DNA of 64,000 nt from Gnetum montanum (Eukaryota; Streptophyta; Gnetopsida; Gnetales; Gnetaceae). Where the stretch lies: positions 1 through 64,000 of the forward strand of contig MNCI01026176.1 of assembly GCA_015680685.1 (NCBI GenBank), given 5' to 3'. Shown here piece by piece: positions 21,241 to 32,724 of this stretch; the first letter of the stretch is position 1, and the number at the start of each line of letters is the position of its first letter. The notes under the pieces were generated by a model. The model ran no database searches and was not told the origin of the DNA. It worked only from the letters and a program-made list of their open reading frames with translations. The position numbers and the translations under genes were made by a program.

Positions 21241-23220
21241 TGGTGATAGATGGGAAACTAGTGGTGTATAACTAAGGGATTGTGGACTCCATCTCTCGGA
21301 TGTGCGGTCATAAGATTAGTCATGAGGGATATGCTCCATGGTAGTTCAAAAACTAATAAGTATTTTTTACCATTTTGTTTTACAATTTCTTATCATTTTC
21401 CTATTTCTTCCAAAATTTTGTAATTCTTCATATGTTTTTCATTTCTTAATAATTTTCTTTTTTTAATATATTTTTCTCTTTTCTCGAGTCATTCTCTTTA
21501 TGTTTAATGAATGTATTTCATGTTTTTGTTAATAATATTGCCAAGTCATGATGTAGAAGTCAATTCTATGTGTTGGGTTTTTGTTNCATCACTCCTTCAT
21601 CAACCAATATTAGGAAACTAAAAGTATTTGCATGATGTGATTCCCATAAAAAAATAATAAACAAAAAAGAAAAAAGAAAAAAAAAGAAAAAAAAGAATGG
21701 GAATTCAAAGCACATGCCTTAGACACAATAATGGGCTACAAGCATTGGTTATGGGACTGGAAAGACATGTTACCCATGCTTGAAGGCACCCCTCTAACTA
21801 AGGCCCTTCCTTTCTTCTTCTCTTTTCTTCTCTTTTTGAAGTGATGTTTGTATTTTGTGGTGGTTGTGGACCCATGGTGGTTGGCAAGAAGAAACACATC
21901 AATGCAAGGTCACTATTCATGGTATGGACTTAGTCTGAACTTGGATAGATAGGTATGCTAATCATTTTAATCACATTTATCATAAGAACCTATTATGGAC
22001 ATGGTCAAGTACCTTACATCCTGATCTCTACAATTCCTTCTCATCCCATTATTCACCTCATTGTTGCATGCGATTATGAGCCTTTTGGTCTTGTGTATTT
22101 TGGTACAACATCCCAACCACTACAGTTGTATGTTGTTTGGAACAAAGGAATAGTCTACATTTAACTTATTGGGTGTCCACGGTCAGCTATAGAAGTGGTG
22201 ATGCAAGGGCATTATGGTAGGATCCTGCTTTGGGGAGGACCCACTTGGATAACTTTTGTTAATCATGGCTTTGAACTAACCTTCACATCTTCCAAAACAT
22301 CAATGACAATTTCTCTAAATTTATGCATAAATTTGGGACTACTTTTCATCACTTTCAATTCCTTTTTAACTTTTTCCTACTTTTCTGTTAAAATATCCTT
22401 TAATTTTAATATTTCTTGGCCATATTCTAAATTAGATCTTTGGTTTCAATTATTAAAAATCTTGTGTGCTTTCAGAGTTACACTTATTAGTCATGGGGAC
22501 TAGGGATGTCCACTTTGAATTTTTTCTAACATCCTATTTTTAAACATCATGGTAACTAATAGTAATTGATCAAAATAATGTGAACACTTGATGATTTTAG
22601 TTACCTTATATCCTTGGGAATAATATGTTATCATCACCTTATGCTTAAATGAAAACTAAGGGATCCAAAAAGGGTTAGTTATTAAGGAAAATTTACCAAA
22701 ACTTATGTTGAACCTTTGGTGACTACAGGTGATGCTAAAAGAAATGCCTAAGGAATAAGGCATTTTGCCAGGCACGAAAATGAAGCCCAGAGAAGGACAA
22801 TGGAGGATATACCCATGGAAAAATTGTAGCACATACAAGATAGCAATTCAAGCATCACATGTTTACTAGATCCATGGGATGATGAGAATAAATTTTTGTT
22901 CATCCTTCAAGAATGTTCTACATAACTAGGGAGCCATCAACATAATAATCAAGGTTAGAAGTTTGCCATTGCTAGTAGCAATAAGAAGAATAATTTTTAG
23001 TGGATTTTTAAGGACCTCTACAAATTTTGTAATCTTCAATATCTATCCAATATTTTTATCATTTTTTCATTTTGTAATGCATCCACTTGAATAAAATTTT
23101 GCAACCCAGCACTCAGAGTTAGTTAGTAGTTAGCATAAGTCAATAATCTCTTCATTCCCAACTTTTTGTAAAGAAATCTTGGTCCTATCTTGTTAACTCA
23201 AGGATGAGTTTTTATTCAGT
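21241..23220 (+). other. 3' non-coding region of element A, homologous to B's post-pol region
   Basis: Blocks at 21590-21850 and 22150-22270 align by eye with 48570-48820 and 49110-49240 of element B. Shared words include gggctacaagcattggtta, agacatgttacccatgc and ggcccttcctttcttcttc. The poly-A-rich tract at 21645-21695 is also shared. B has an internal promoter and extra ORF at this point, but A has nothing comparable between 22300 and 22900, so A seems to have lost its extra ORF. Confidence 0.55.
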
Positions 23221-23230
23221 CATGGGGGTA
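23221..23230 (+). other. Polypurine tract of element A
   Basis: The tract catgggggta directly precedes the LTR at 23231. The upstream context (ctcaaggatgagtttttatt then cagt) is shared with B (53060-53095), C and F, supporting one element family. Confidence 0.7.
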
Positions 23231-24194
23231 TGATGAGACATTAGTTGATTGCGTTGATGTAGCCTCTTCAATGCAGCCACTTCAAGGCAATTGCTTCAAC
23301 ATAGTCGGCTCCACACACAACTACCTTGATGTAGTTGCTTCGACATAGCCACTTCAAAGAAGTTGCGTTGACTAGGCCTCATTGATGTATGAAATGACAT
23401 GTTGACATGGTTGCATCAATGCAGTGTCTATTTTAGCCTATAAATATGCATGCTCCCATAGTGTACTGGAATTTTTTATCAACAAAGTAGCCAAACTCTT
23501 GTAGTTTTATTCTATAATATTAATGAATAGTCAGTGAGTGCTCACAATGTGGATCTGAGTCAGTTGTATGACATCTTATTTGAGTGGCAATGTACCTAGA
23601 CACATTCCATGAATGAAAATAAGATCGATATTGATTCTTATTCATTGTAGAACTTTGATTTAGATTAAATTTACTTTCCATGCAATTTACATTTCATGTA
23701 CTTAGTTAATATTTACATTTCCATGCATATTAATGAATTGGTGGAATAAGCATGAATAGTTTCAAGTGGAAACATGTATTTGCTTGGTAATCCTAGCAGT
23801 GTTATTGCTTAGTTCACATAGCAACATAGCACTTGCTAATTCTAGTAGTGGATACATGGGTCAGGACATGTACGGTAAGCTAGGAACAGACACTCATCAC
23901 TCATAGGCTAGTTTAGAGTTTATCTATATGTTGTTAATTAGATTAAGTAATTGATTTCTCTATTATTATTAGGAGTAGCATAAGGCTGAAACAACATCAA
24001 GAATCATATGCCTCACTCTAGACTAAACCACATGTGACAAAGCTACCACTAGTCCAAGTGGGAAGATAGCTTACTATGATCAATTCTTAACAATCTAGAT
24101 GCACAACTAGTCCCATCCATGGAATTCAATTGAATCATGCTTGAATGCTTATGATTCATATGGTTGGGCATAGGAGGTACCTCGCTACCTCTCA
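23231..24194 (+). repeat. LTR of element A (second copy, followed by a PBS)
   Basis: A 964-bp copy of 337-1286 that starts TGATGAG after a PPT. The TATA box cctataaatatg lies near 23440. Its right end runs straight into a PBS and gag start, so this LTR is a 3' LTR for the left internal region and a 5' LTR for the right one. Confidence 0.85.
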
Positions 24195-24195
24195 T

Positions 24196-24213
24196 TGGTA
24201 TCATTGTTGAGGA
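24196..24213 (+). other. Primer-binding site after the second A LTR
   Basis: The sequence tggtatcattgttgagga differs from the expected tRNA-Asp complement at seven positions, all C-to-T or G-to-A. It is thus an older or more decayed copy than the one at 1288. Confidence 0.65.
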
Positions 24214-24319
24214 TGGTGCGAGTTATCTAGATTAGTTATATCATACATGATCATTGTAAATGCATGAACGATTTATCTTTTAGAAAATATTAAATCGCAC
24301 ACATCATAAACTAACAACA

Positions 24320-24830
24320 ATGTCTCCTTCACATGGAAGCCATAATGCATCGTATGGAGAGAACATTCATTGGAGAACTAATGAGATATATATTGAAGAA
24401 AATTGGAGTGACCAACCTTATGCAAGGGCTTCATATATTCATGAACATCCTGACTACACTGAAGGGCTACATTCATCTAAGCTAGATAATCCTATAGGAG
24501 ATGAAGTAAGTCCTAGACGAATGGAGGCCTCAAGACCTAAGACCTCTCAAAACCTAGAAAATATACATCAAGGGACCATAGGGAACACTATAGAAGTCAT
24601 GGAGACTCTCCTAGTTCCTCATATTACTCTTCCTCCTCAATGTCTAATCTTGACAAAGATGAACATAGTTATAGAGATAGGGCTCCATTATGGGGTTGAA
24701 ATAAAAATAGAAATCGAAACCAAGGGAAAAATCAAAGACATCAAAATGAGCATAGACCAAATCATTGCAATTAGACAAATAGAAATAGAAATTTTCACCA
24801 CAACATGTCTGATGACAGTGAATCCTAATC
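24320..24830 (+). pseudogene. gag: Second gag start of element A, truncated
   Basis: The frame is open from ATG 24320 (MSPSHGSHNASYGENIHWRTNE) to a stop near 24871, much better preserved than the partner copy at 1412. It aligns with A1 gag to about 24830 (tctgatgacagtgaatcc) and then departs into unrelated sequence, so the capsid core is missing. It is an N-terminal gag piece of about 170 codons. Confidence 0.65.
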
Positions 24831-25184
24831 AGAAAAAATTGCAGAAGTTTATCAAGTTTATCACTTATTAATGATTATCATTTAATTTTAGCTTTAAACA
24901 CAAAATGAGAGGCCTTGCATGATATGATAAAACCATTTCATCTTTATCTTGTTAAACCTTTAGATCATCTTTATATACCTTCAAAGTTATTACCAATGAT
25001 AAGTAGCTCAAGTAGTTAGTTCATTGTTTTGTTAAGCATGTAGTTGCCAATTCAAGTTATATTTGAGGTAACATTATATTTCTCTATAATTATTCTAATA
25101 TATATTTTTGATATCTCTCTCTCTTGCTCTCCCTCTCTCTTTAAAACACATAGGTTACTTAATATAAGCAATTCAAATACTTGA
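24831..25184. other. AT-rich interval without recognised features
   Basis: I see no gene. A degenerate CT-rich microsatellite lies at 25114-25141. The left border is the truncation point of the second A internal region; on the right, LINE sequence begins. Confidence 0.4.
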
Positions 25185-25502
25185 AATTCACAATGATGTG
25201 ATAAATAAAAATGAAGTAGGATGAATAAAATGATGAGAAGTTAGTAGTGTGCTCTATAATAGAAGAATCCATACTAGGTTGAAGAGAAAGTTCTATAAAG
25301 CTATTACTAAAATTATAGTCATTTGTAGTAAGGAATGTTGGCCTATCACAAAACCTAAAACTCAACATGTAGATGTAGCAGAGATGTGAATGTTAAGGTA
25401 GATGTTGGGTATGACTAAGAAAGATTGAATCAATCATTCTCTTGTTAGAATAAGTTTAGGAGTAGCACCCATAAAATCATCTTAGATGGTAGCTAATCCC
25501 AT
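25185..25502 (+). pseudogene. LINE reverse transcriptase fragment interrupted by element B
   Basis: The plus-strand translation gives RLKRKFYKAI, SKECWPITKPKTQHVDVAEM, a -MLR-MLGMTKKD stretch and LVRISLGVAPIKS. This is the same LINE RT tail as at 1-336 but a different copy. It stops at 25502, where element B begins. The short tail HVVGRILR at 53998-54025 fits as its continuation (the HVxRR motif) beyond B. Confidence 0.7.
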
Positions 25503-26366
25503 TGATGAGTTGCATTTTCTAGGTTACGTCAATGAGGCCTCATTGATGCAACCCTGTTGATGTGGCCTCATTGATGCAATGTCTATTTTTTCCTATAAAT
25601 ATATGCTCACCAACCATGTTTATGAAATATTTTGTCATAGTTGTAGTAGAGCTCTTGCAATTTTATCATTTGAAAGTTAAAATATTTTTATAAGTGCCTA
25701 CAGTAGGGATCAAAGAGTGTATGGATCTTTATTTGAGCACTGTTGTAGCTAAGCAAAGCAGTGCGTATGACAATAAAGATGAGTTTTCTAATAAACCTTG
25801 CAACACTTTCAAATAGAGTAATTATTGATTTATGCATTTAATGTTTTATGCAATTTCCTTTAATGCCTTAAGTAATTAAATAATTAATTAGGTTAAATTA
25901 AGCTAGATTAAATAGTGATTAATTAAGCACATAAGTACAACCACTTTGAGCATATGCTTGGTGCATGGTAATCCTAGTAGCACTTAACATTTGGTAACCC
26001 AATAGCATTAAACCTATTTAGGATGTGTATGACAAGTGGAAACATATGCTTATGTTATGATTAGTTAGGTGTAGCTAGTTAGATTAAATTAACAATTTAA
26101 TTATTTTATTTTATTCATTATTATTTTTCCTTAGGTGACTTAAAATAAAAAACATAAAAATGATAAAAATCATATGCCTCAGTTGCACTTTACCATACCT
26201 TTGCATTTTACAAGTGTAATTCAGAAGATAATGATTGCAATAGTTAGTTTTAATTCCTAGAGATCAGTGTACTTAGAAGACTATAAGACCACTGAATTTG
26301 ATTGGATTTCATGTGAATGCTTCATGATTCGTATGGTTGGGGATAGGGTCTACTGTATGCTCATCA
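25503..26366 (+). repeat. 5' LTR of element B
   Basis: An 864-bp LTR, TGATGAG...CTCATCA. U3 carries repeats of the type CAATGAGGCCTCATTGATGCA and GTTGATGTGGCC, followed by a TATA box (cctataaatata, about 25595-25606). It pairs with 53096-53997, which has extra U3 motif copies. Confidence 0.85.
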
Positions 26367-26367
26367 T

Positions 26368-26385
26368 TGGCATCATTGCTAAGTA
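26368..26385 (+). other. Primer-binding site of element B
   Basis: The sequence tggcatcattgctaagta lies one base after the LTR. It is a tRNA-Asp-type PBS with six C/G-to-T/A transitions and one transversion relative to the expected complement. Confidence 0.65.
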
Positions 26386-26529
26386 TTTGTAGTTTAATAT
26401 GTGCACTATCTAGAACTTAGTGAATATTATTTAAGATAATTGAAAAGAATCCTAAGGCCACAATCATTCCCAAAAAATTAATAATTATAATTATAATTTA
26501 AGCACATTGATATTTTCTCTAATCCAAAA

Positions 26530-26691
26530 TGTCTTCTTCTCTTACACACAATGATTCAAACTCGTTAGTGTCCCAAGAATTCAAAGTGGTATACACTCAT
26601 CTAGACAAGCTTGTACTTGATTTCACCTTCATCCTACTTTAGGATGAGTAGCTATGATGGAGAGATAGAGAGGGCAACATTGTTTTGCCTC
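26530..26691 (+). pseudogene. gag: Element B gag, first exonless piece before element C
   Basis: ATG 26530 opens MSSSLTHNDSNSLVSQEF and continues with stops to gcctc at 26687-26691, which is the target duplication of element C. The gag resumes at 42010. Confidence 0.55.
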
Positions 26692-27542
26692 TGATCAGTG
26701 GCGAGGTACCCCTACACTCAACCATATGAATACAAGCGCTTTATGCACGATCCGGTCGAACTCCGCAGATGGACTAGTTGTGGTATTTAGATAGTTACTC
26801 ATAGATCGTAGTTCGTTGTCTTCCCACCAGGACTAATATTAGCTTGCCACGTATGGTTTAGTCTAGAGTGAGGTGTATGATGTGTTCCTACACTAATGGT
26901 ACTTCTGGGTATGATGGGAAATAATATCAACTAAGCTAGGAGAGAGAGGATGAGAGAGAATCTAAACTAGCCTAAGTGCGATGAGTATCCGTTCCTTAAT
27001 CATCTGTACACATCTTGGACTTCGTGCATGACTACCACTAGGATTACCAAGCGCATGCCCTAGGTACACTACTGGGTTACCAAGTAGTCACACTTAAATG
27101 CTCATGATTAAGTCGTACTCATTCTGCTTTACTAGGAGATAAGCGTAGAGAGATATTAACTAAGAAAGCAATAAATAACAATAACAATTAAATAATTAAG
27201 CTAAGTGGATGCTGCAATGATAAAGTAATCTCGATCTTTATTGCTAGTCATGTGCGTGTCCAAGTACATCACACTCGAATAAGGATGCTGTACAATTACA
27301 ATCATCACACTATGGGCATGCACTGGGAGAAAGGGTTAAGAGGAAAAAATGACAAAAAGTCCCTACCTTAATACTAAAAGCTAGCTCGTTAACCAAATCT
27401 ACCTACCTCTTATTTATAGATGAGGAGATAGACCATGATATCACATATCCAATATTGTGTCTAGGATGTGATATCGTGTACATGATATCGTGTATGTGAT
27501 ATCGTGGGTGTGAAATCGCAGCCAACAATTCATGACTCATCA
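26692..27542 (-). repeat. 3' LTR of element C
   Basis: On the minus strand it starts TGATGAGTCATG and has five CGATATC-type words in U3 (27430-27525). A TATA box (ctataaataag, about 27408-27420) follows. The end on the plus strand, tgatcagtgg, is a mutated TGATGAG. It pairs with the split 5' LTR. Confidence 0.85.
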
Positions 27543-27552
27543 TACCCCCACG
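27543..27552 (-). other. Polypurine tract of element C
   Basis: The minus strand reads GTGGGGGTA directly before TGATGAG. It is preceded by the conserved GGATGAGTTTTCATTCAGTC context seen before the 3' LTRs of A, B and F. Confidence 0.75.
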
Positions 27553-27664
27553 ACTGAATGAAAACTCATCCCTGAGTTAAAGTGAGAACAAGATCCATTG
27601 ATTACACAATGGATAGGTATGGGATTATTGACTGACTAGACTGGATTCATGCCATAGTGTGTAA

Positions 27665-30600
27665 TTAGAACAAAATTGAGACACAACGCGAAAAAATTGG
27701 GTGGAACTCATGTAGTTCCTGGTGGTGGTAGCTCCTCCATGGGTGCCTTTCCCTTGTCTTGCACTCTAGGTTTTGGGATTTGATGGTGTTGAAGTATGGC
27801 TTAGAGTTTCTCTCTTCAATTTGGGGATCCTGTGCCATCCATGCTAATGTTCTAATGTTTGATGGAGTTGGCACCTCCCATGGGCACGATAGTTGCGAAA
27901 ACATTTTATTTACTTTGACATACCAAGCTGCAAACACTTGCCATTCCTCATCATAGGCTTTGAATTTGTCTCTATATTCTAAAAAATCTATGAGCCATCA
28001 AGCCAAGTCTATTGCGATACCTTTCTACCCTTGGTAGCTTGCTTTAACCACCTCAAGTTCAGAATTTGCAACCTCAAATTTTTGCAATGTTTTCTTGTGT
28101 TTTGCAAATTTTGTTTCATATTTGGCATAAGTGGTGGCTACCTATTGCTTAAGCTATGTTCTCGGGCACCCTACTATTAACATGGCAAGGTTGGCATACT
28201 GCAGGTTTTCCAACTCGATGTACTCTGTAAGGTCTTGGATCTGCAAGTCTTGGCTCTTAACTTCTGCCTAGTGGGAAAATGCGTATGTGTCCAATATGGC
28301 CCTCCAGTCAGTGTGTTGAGCATTGAGAGCATTGATGTGGGCCTTGGCCATATGGATCTCCTTTTCGATGATTTGTTTATACATCCCCATCTAGTCCTAG
28401 AAATGCTCCTTTAGCTTCTCATGTCATTTAGCCTCATCCTGCCACGCGCTTATTTCAATGACCATCTTCTAACGGATGGCACGTACCTCCTCCATTGAGA
28501 GGGTTCAATTTTTCCTGGCTAAACGGTTCATGTTCTGGTTGACCTTGATTAGTTTTTCTCGCAACTACAGAAAATGTTCCTCGAGAACATTCTTTTGCTT
28601 CTCCACAAAGGTCAACTGAAGGTTGTTAGCAACAAGTTGTTTATTCTCCTCTTGTAAGGCCTTGAGTGCCTTGGCATGCATGTAAGTTTGCACTTGTGCC
28701 ATAGAGGCATCCTAGTCAGCCTTCTCTTTTTCTTCTACCATCCTTTTATTCTCTGTCAATAGTTTATTGAGTTGTTCGATACTGAAAGTGTCTAGCTGGT
28801 CTACAAGAACGAATTGGAAAGGATCCCGCTACACTAATTGCAGGGTCACAAGCCTTTCTTGTAATCTTTTCACTTCTCCTTCAATGTGCTCGACCCTCAT
28901 CTCTGTTAGGACCAACTTTCCCTTGGTGAAAATGAGGTCTGATTGTATTACTGTAACATCCTGTGGGATGTTAAACAAGGACGTCATTACCTATCCTGTT
29001 TGCAGCAATCAGTTTAGTACATCCTCATGTTTTGCTGGAGTCAAGCTGGTCTACAAGAACGAATTGGCAAGGATCCCGCTGCACTAATTGCAGGGTCACA
29101 AGCCTTTCTTGTAATCTTTTCACTTCTCCTTCAATGTGCTCGACCCTCATCTCTGTTAGGACCAACTTTCCCTTGGTGAAAATGAGGTCTGATTGTATTA
29201 CTGTAACATCCTGTGGGATGTTAAACAAGGACGTCATTACCTATCCTGTTTGCAGCAATCAGTTTAGTACATCCTCATGTTTTGCTGGAGTCATTAAGGT
29301 ACCAGCCAAAGTTTGAGCATCTTGTGCTTTTCTAAGATCTACTGGTGGCACAACAGGAACATTGAATGATTCTTTAATGTGTTCTATGATCACTTCTGCG
29401 GTTCCCGCTGCATCCTGGTGCTACATGACCACCACTGTGACCCCTTCACCAATTTCCAATTGCACCTAAAAGGACGCAGTGTTCCCTGAAATCTGTTGTG
29501 ACCAAGTGCTATTCCTTCTTCCTGTCTGAATGGACACTTCACCCCACACGCGATCCATAGAAACTATAGGTTGTACATCATCATCGATGACATGGAAGAG
29601 ATTTGCATCATAACGACTTCCCCAACTGATCATCTTAGTGAATGGCCCTGAGATGGCTCATCGATGGTATATAATCTTGTAGCGGTGGTGCTGGTTGATT
29701 CTACTAGCTTGTGCTAGGCCCTGCTTTTTGTTGTTGACTGGGTCCCATTCTTGGAAGTTGGTTGGGTCTTACAAGTTGAGTTGTAGTTGGCCCTACCGTC
29801 TGTTCTTTTTCTTGTTCTGGCCCAGTGTCTCACCAGTGATTTTTCTTGCAGCTGGTAGCTTTAGTAGTTTAACATACGAAGCATTTTAGGCTTTTCAAAG
29901 GACATCATTAATGTACCCTTTGATTCCAGCATGGTGGCACAACTTCCTGATAAGACAAGGGAAGGGCAACACAAACTTCCCTATCTTTTGTTCTTTGAAC
30001 CACCTTAGGATCTCTGTAAAATATAGATGAGGTAGGTTAGCATTAACCTTTTCCATCAACACTACACATCCTCTTGCTGCATATGTTGAAATTATTTTTA
30101 AAGCTCTTGTGGGGAAGATGTGATAAGTCCCTATTTTGAAATAAATCTTCTCTTCCATCGTCAACTCCCCATAGGTCTTATCTTCGTTGACGTACGTCCT
30201 ATCTAACCAAACTCATCGTGCATCAGGGTCTAAGTAGATAGACAATCAAGAAACCTTTGGCCTTGTATTCAGAAGGTTTAATACTTCTAAAATGGCTTGA
30301 AAAAAGAAGTCAATAGTCACACCAAAAATGTTAACTGTGGTGCCTTCTTCTTTGTTGTGCCAAAATTGGTATGTTTCCCCTAAGTACCAGGCACTGCTTT
30401 CAGAGAGGATAGGCCACAATGGGGACCCTTTGAGGTGATCCCTAATGGCCTCCAGAGCAAATTCTATGAAAGTTCCAAAGTTTAATTCCATGATCATTGT
30501 AGTTAATATGGACCTTTCATGGATGGCATGAACACAATCCTGGGGCAACGTGAGATGTCTGCCTTGTTCAGACACTGCAGCAACTCCTCCTTCCACCTAC

Positions 30601-30755
30601 CTTGATTGTACAGTGGCAGGGTCTTCTTGATGGATACTAAATGATTATTCTTCCTGCTCTGCATGTTGTCTAGTAGGAACTTGTCCTTCACCTCTCCGAG
30701 GTTGCTTGATCACACCTTAAGTAAGACCTTCTTGTTGTCCATGTTTTGGTGCCAT
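27665..30755 (-). pseudogene. Extra ORF in envelope position of element C
   Basis: This starts at ATG 30755 (MAPKHGQQEG), directly after a TTGCAG splice-acceptor-like sequence, and runs with stops to 27665. Readable blocks: SPLWPILSESSAWYLGETYQFW (about 30400), then LPFPCLIRKLCHHAG (about 29940), then a long Gln/Glu/Lys-rich coiled-coil region, then CPWEVPTPSNIRTLAW near the end. The blocks occur in the same order in B (50001-52834) and F (59821-56967). The LPFPxLIxxLC block resembles the 'putative plant transposon protein'/Athila ORF families, by recollection. No membrane segment is evident. A 250-bp tandem duplication (28794-29293) shifts the frame. The function is unknown. Confidence 0.65.
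28794..29293. repeat. 250-bp tandem duplication inside C's extra ORF
   Basis: 28794-29043 and 29044-29293 are direct copies, each starting agctggtctacaagaacg and ending tttgctggagtca. By eye they differ at only two positions (ggaaagg/ggcaagg and gctacac/gctgcac). Since 250 is not a multiple of three, the copy shifts the reading frame. It is far younger than the surrounding decay. Confidence 0.9.
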
Positions 30756-32724
30756 CTGCAATCACACAGGGCCAATCGTTAGTAAGGTTATTACTAGAGT
30801 TAGGTTATACCTTACTACTTACCTTAATGAATTTGCTTTATCTCCATGTCACATTAATTATTAGGAGAAAATGTCCTTGAAAGATTATAATATTTAATCC
30901 TCTTTGCTTAGATGGTTTCCAAATCTAATTTCCTGGTATAACTAAGGAGATGAAATTGTTTTTGGTGCATTTATCATTAATTTTATAACTAATTACCCTT
31001 AATAATTTCTTTCATGTGATGACAAATTTCAAAAAATTTATGTGCTATTTGGTGTGCACCCCTCCCCCACAACTAAGCTGAACACTCAGGGTTCAAGTAG
31101 GTTCAAACAAAATGAAAATCATAGTAGCAGCGAGTGAGTTATGGATATGAAAGCAAGGGACGTGTAATCGCAAGTTGGAAAGAGAAATTTAAAAACTTCC
31201 CCTACGTGAATAGTTGAAAATGATGTTGATAGGTGCAGGGGGTTGCATATATATATATATATATTGAGCGTGATATCACATACGCGATAGCGTAGATGCG
31301 ATATCGCGTCAACTGCGATATCACATACGCGATAGCGTAGACACGATATCGCGTCGACTACGATATCACGACCTATTGAAGTTAGGGAACTTTATAGAAT
31401 TTACCAAATTTTTAAATATTTTTCTGAAATTAAATGATGTAAACTAAGGACATCTGGATTGTTGTTAAAGCGTTCCAAGGTAATTCAACTAGTTCTGAAG
31501 GCATGGAAATTATGATGATGTGGGATTTATCAGTAAGGACCTTAGATGATAAGGGAGAGAAAAAGGCTATGTGATGGTTCATAGGAATGTTTGAATTAGA
31601 GGGATAGTAATAAGAGAAAGAATATCATTGACAATAAGCTAAGGGAAATAGATGATGTGCGGAAGATGTGTTATAAGTGCAAATTACAAAAATTATGCAA
31701 GTGAGTCCTCCCCAAAGTAGGTTCCAACCTATAATGCCTATGCATAACCATACCTAAAAATGTCCGTAGGTACTAGAAGGATTAAATGTAATCCACACTG
31801 GTTCCACACAACACACACATGTAAGTATCACCGAAATGAGGTAAGAATTCTATGCTACACAAGGCACGAGCTACAATTACATGAACAACGAGTTGAGATT
31901 GACTATAGAAGGGATTGTAGAGATTGGGACATGAGGTAACTGACCTAAGGCATAATGAATCTTGTGTGTAAAGCATGATTAATGTGTCATTAACCTATTA
32001 TTCCAAGATCAGGACTAAGTCCATTCCTTTGATCAATGACACCGCATTGTTTCATCCCATGATGAGCGATTATGAGAGTACCATAACAACAAGGTGTACG
32101 ATCACTTGGCATTTTGTTCAAGGGAGGAGTGATTTTTGCTTTATGGCACTTTCTTTGTTTTTTTTTTTGAATGCTGAATCCAGAGAAGCTACCAACCCTC
32201 AGGCATGGGTGCATGTCTTTCCAGTGGGACCCCCTAGAACAACATTGTGCCTTTTGATTACTCTTACTCCCATTTTGTGTTAGATCTACAAGGATCTTAT
32301 TATAACCACATTGCATGATAACTCTCACAGACATCACCAAAGAGAATTCACAAGTCCCCTTGATGTCACACCCTAATCATTCCCTCTTGTTCCATTCTTC
32401 TTCATTTTGGGTACAATGAACACAAAATTAATTTTAAGTTTTAAGAATGTCAAGAATATCACTGTACCCTCGAACAAAACCTCTTATTTGTAGAATGGAT
32501 GAGTGGGTGTAATGGGCTCATTATTGAAATAATTGATCACTCGAGACTCAACAACATAGAACACACCTCAACCAATGAGCCACATGAGTGTTTTATTCGT
32601 AGATGAGATTACTTATAAAAAGATAAAAAGAAAAAAAAGACAAAAAGATAAAATAAGAAATTAAAAAATGAAAAACTGGAAAATAAAAAAATGTAAAATT
32701 AAAGAAAATGAAAAATATTTATTA
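30756..32724 (-). promoter_or_regulatory. Internal non-coding region of C with LTR-like promoter module
   Basis: No coding sequence is recognised here. At 31264-31372 lie six palindromic words of the form GCGATATCGC or tGATATCAc alternating with gcgatagcgtag words, the same motif as in C's LTR U3. On the minus strand they are followed by a TATA-like (at)n tract (31245-31263). The extra ORF starts about 490 bp further downstream, behind a splice-acceptor-like TTGCAG. The rest, including 31380-32720, is AT-rich and featureless; an A-rich low-complexity tract lies at 32615-32715. Confidence 0.6.

Noticed and set aside
23231-24194. Solo LTR
   Set aside because: It has a PPT on one side and a PBS plus gag start on the other, so it is flanked by internal sequences rather than by a target duplication.
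31245-31263. Simple (TA)n microsatellite with no further meaning
   Set aside because: Rejected as the whole explanation, because it lies directly downstream of the palindromic module at the place where B and F have clear TATA boxes. It is kept as a TATA-like tract with moderate confidence.
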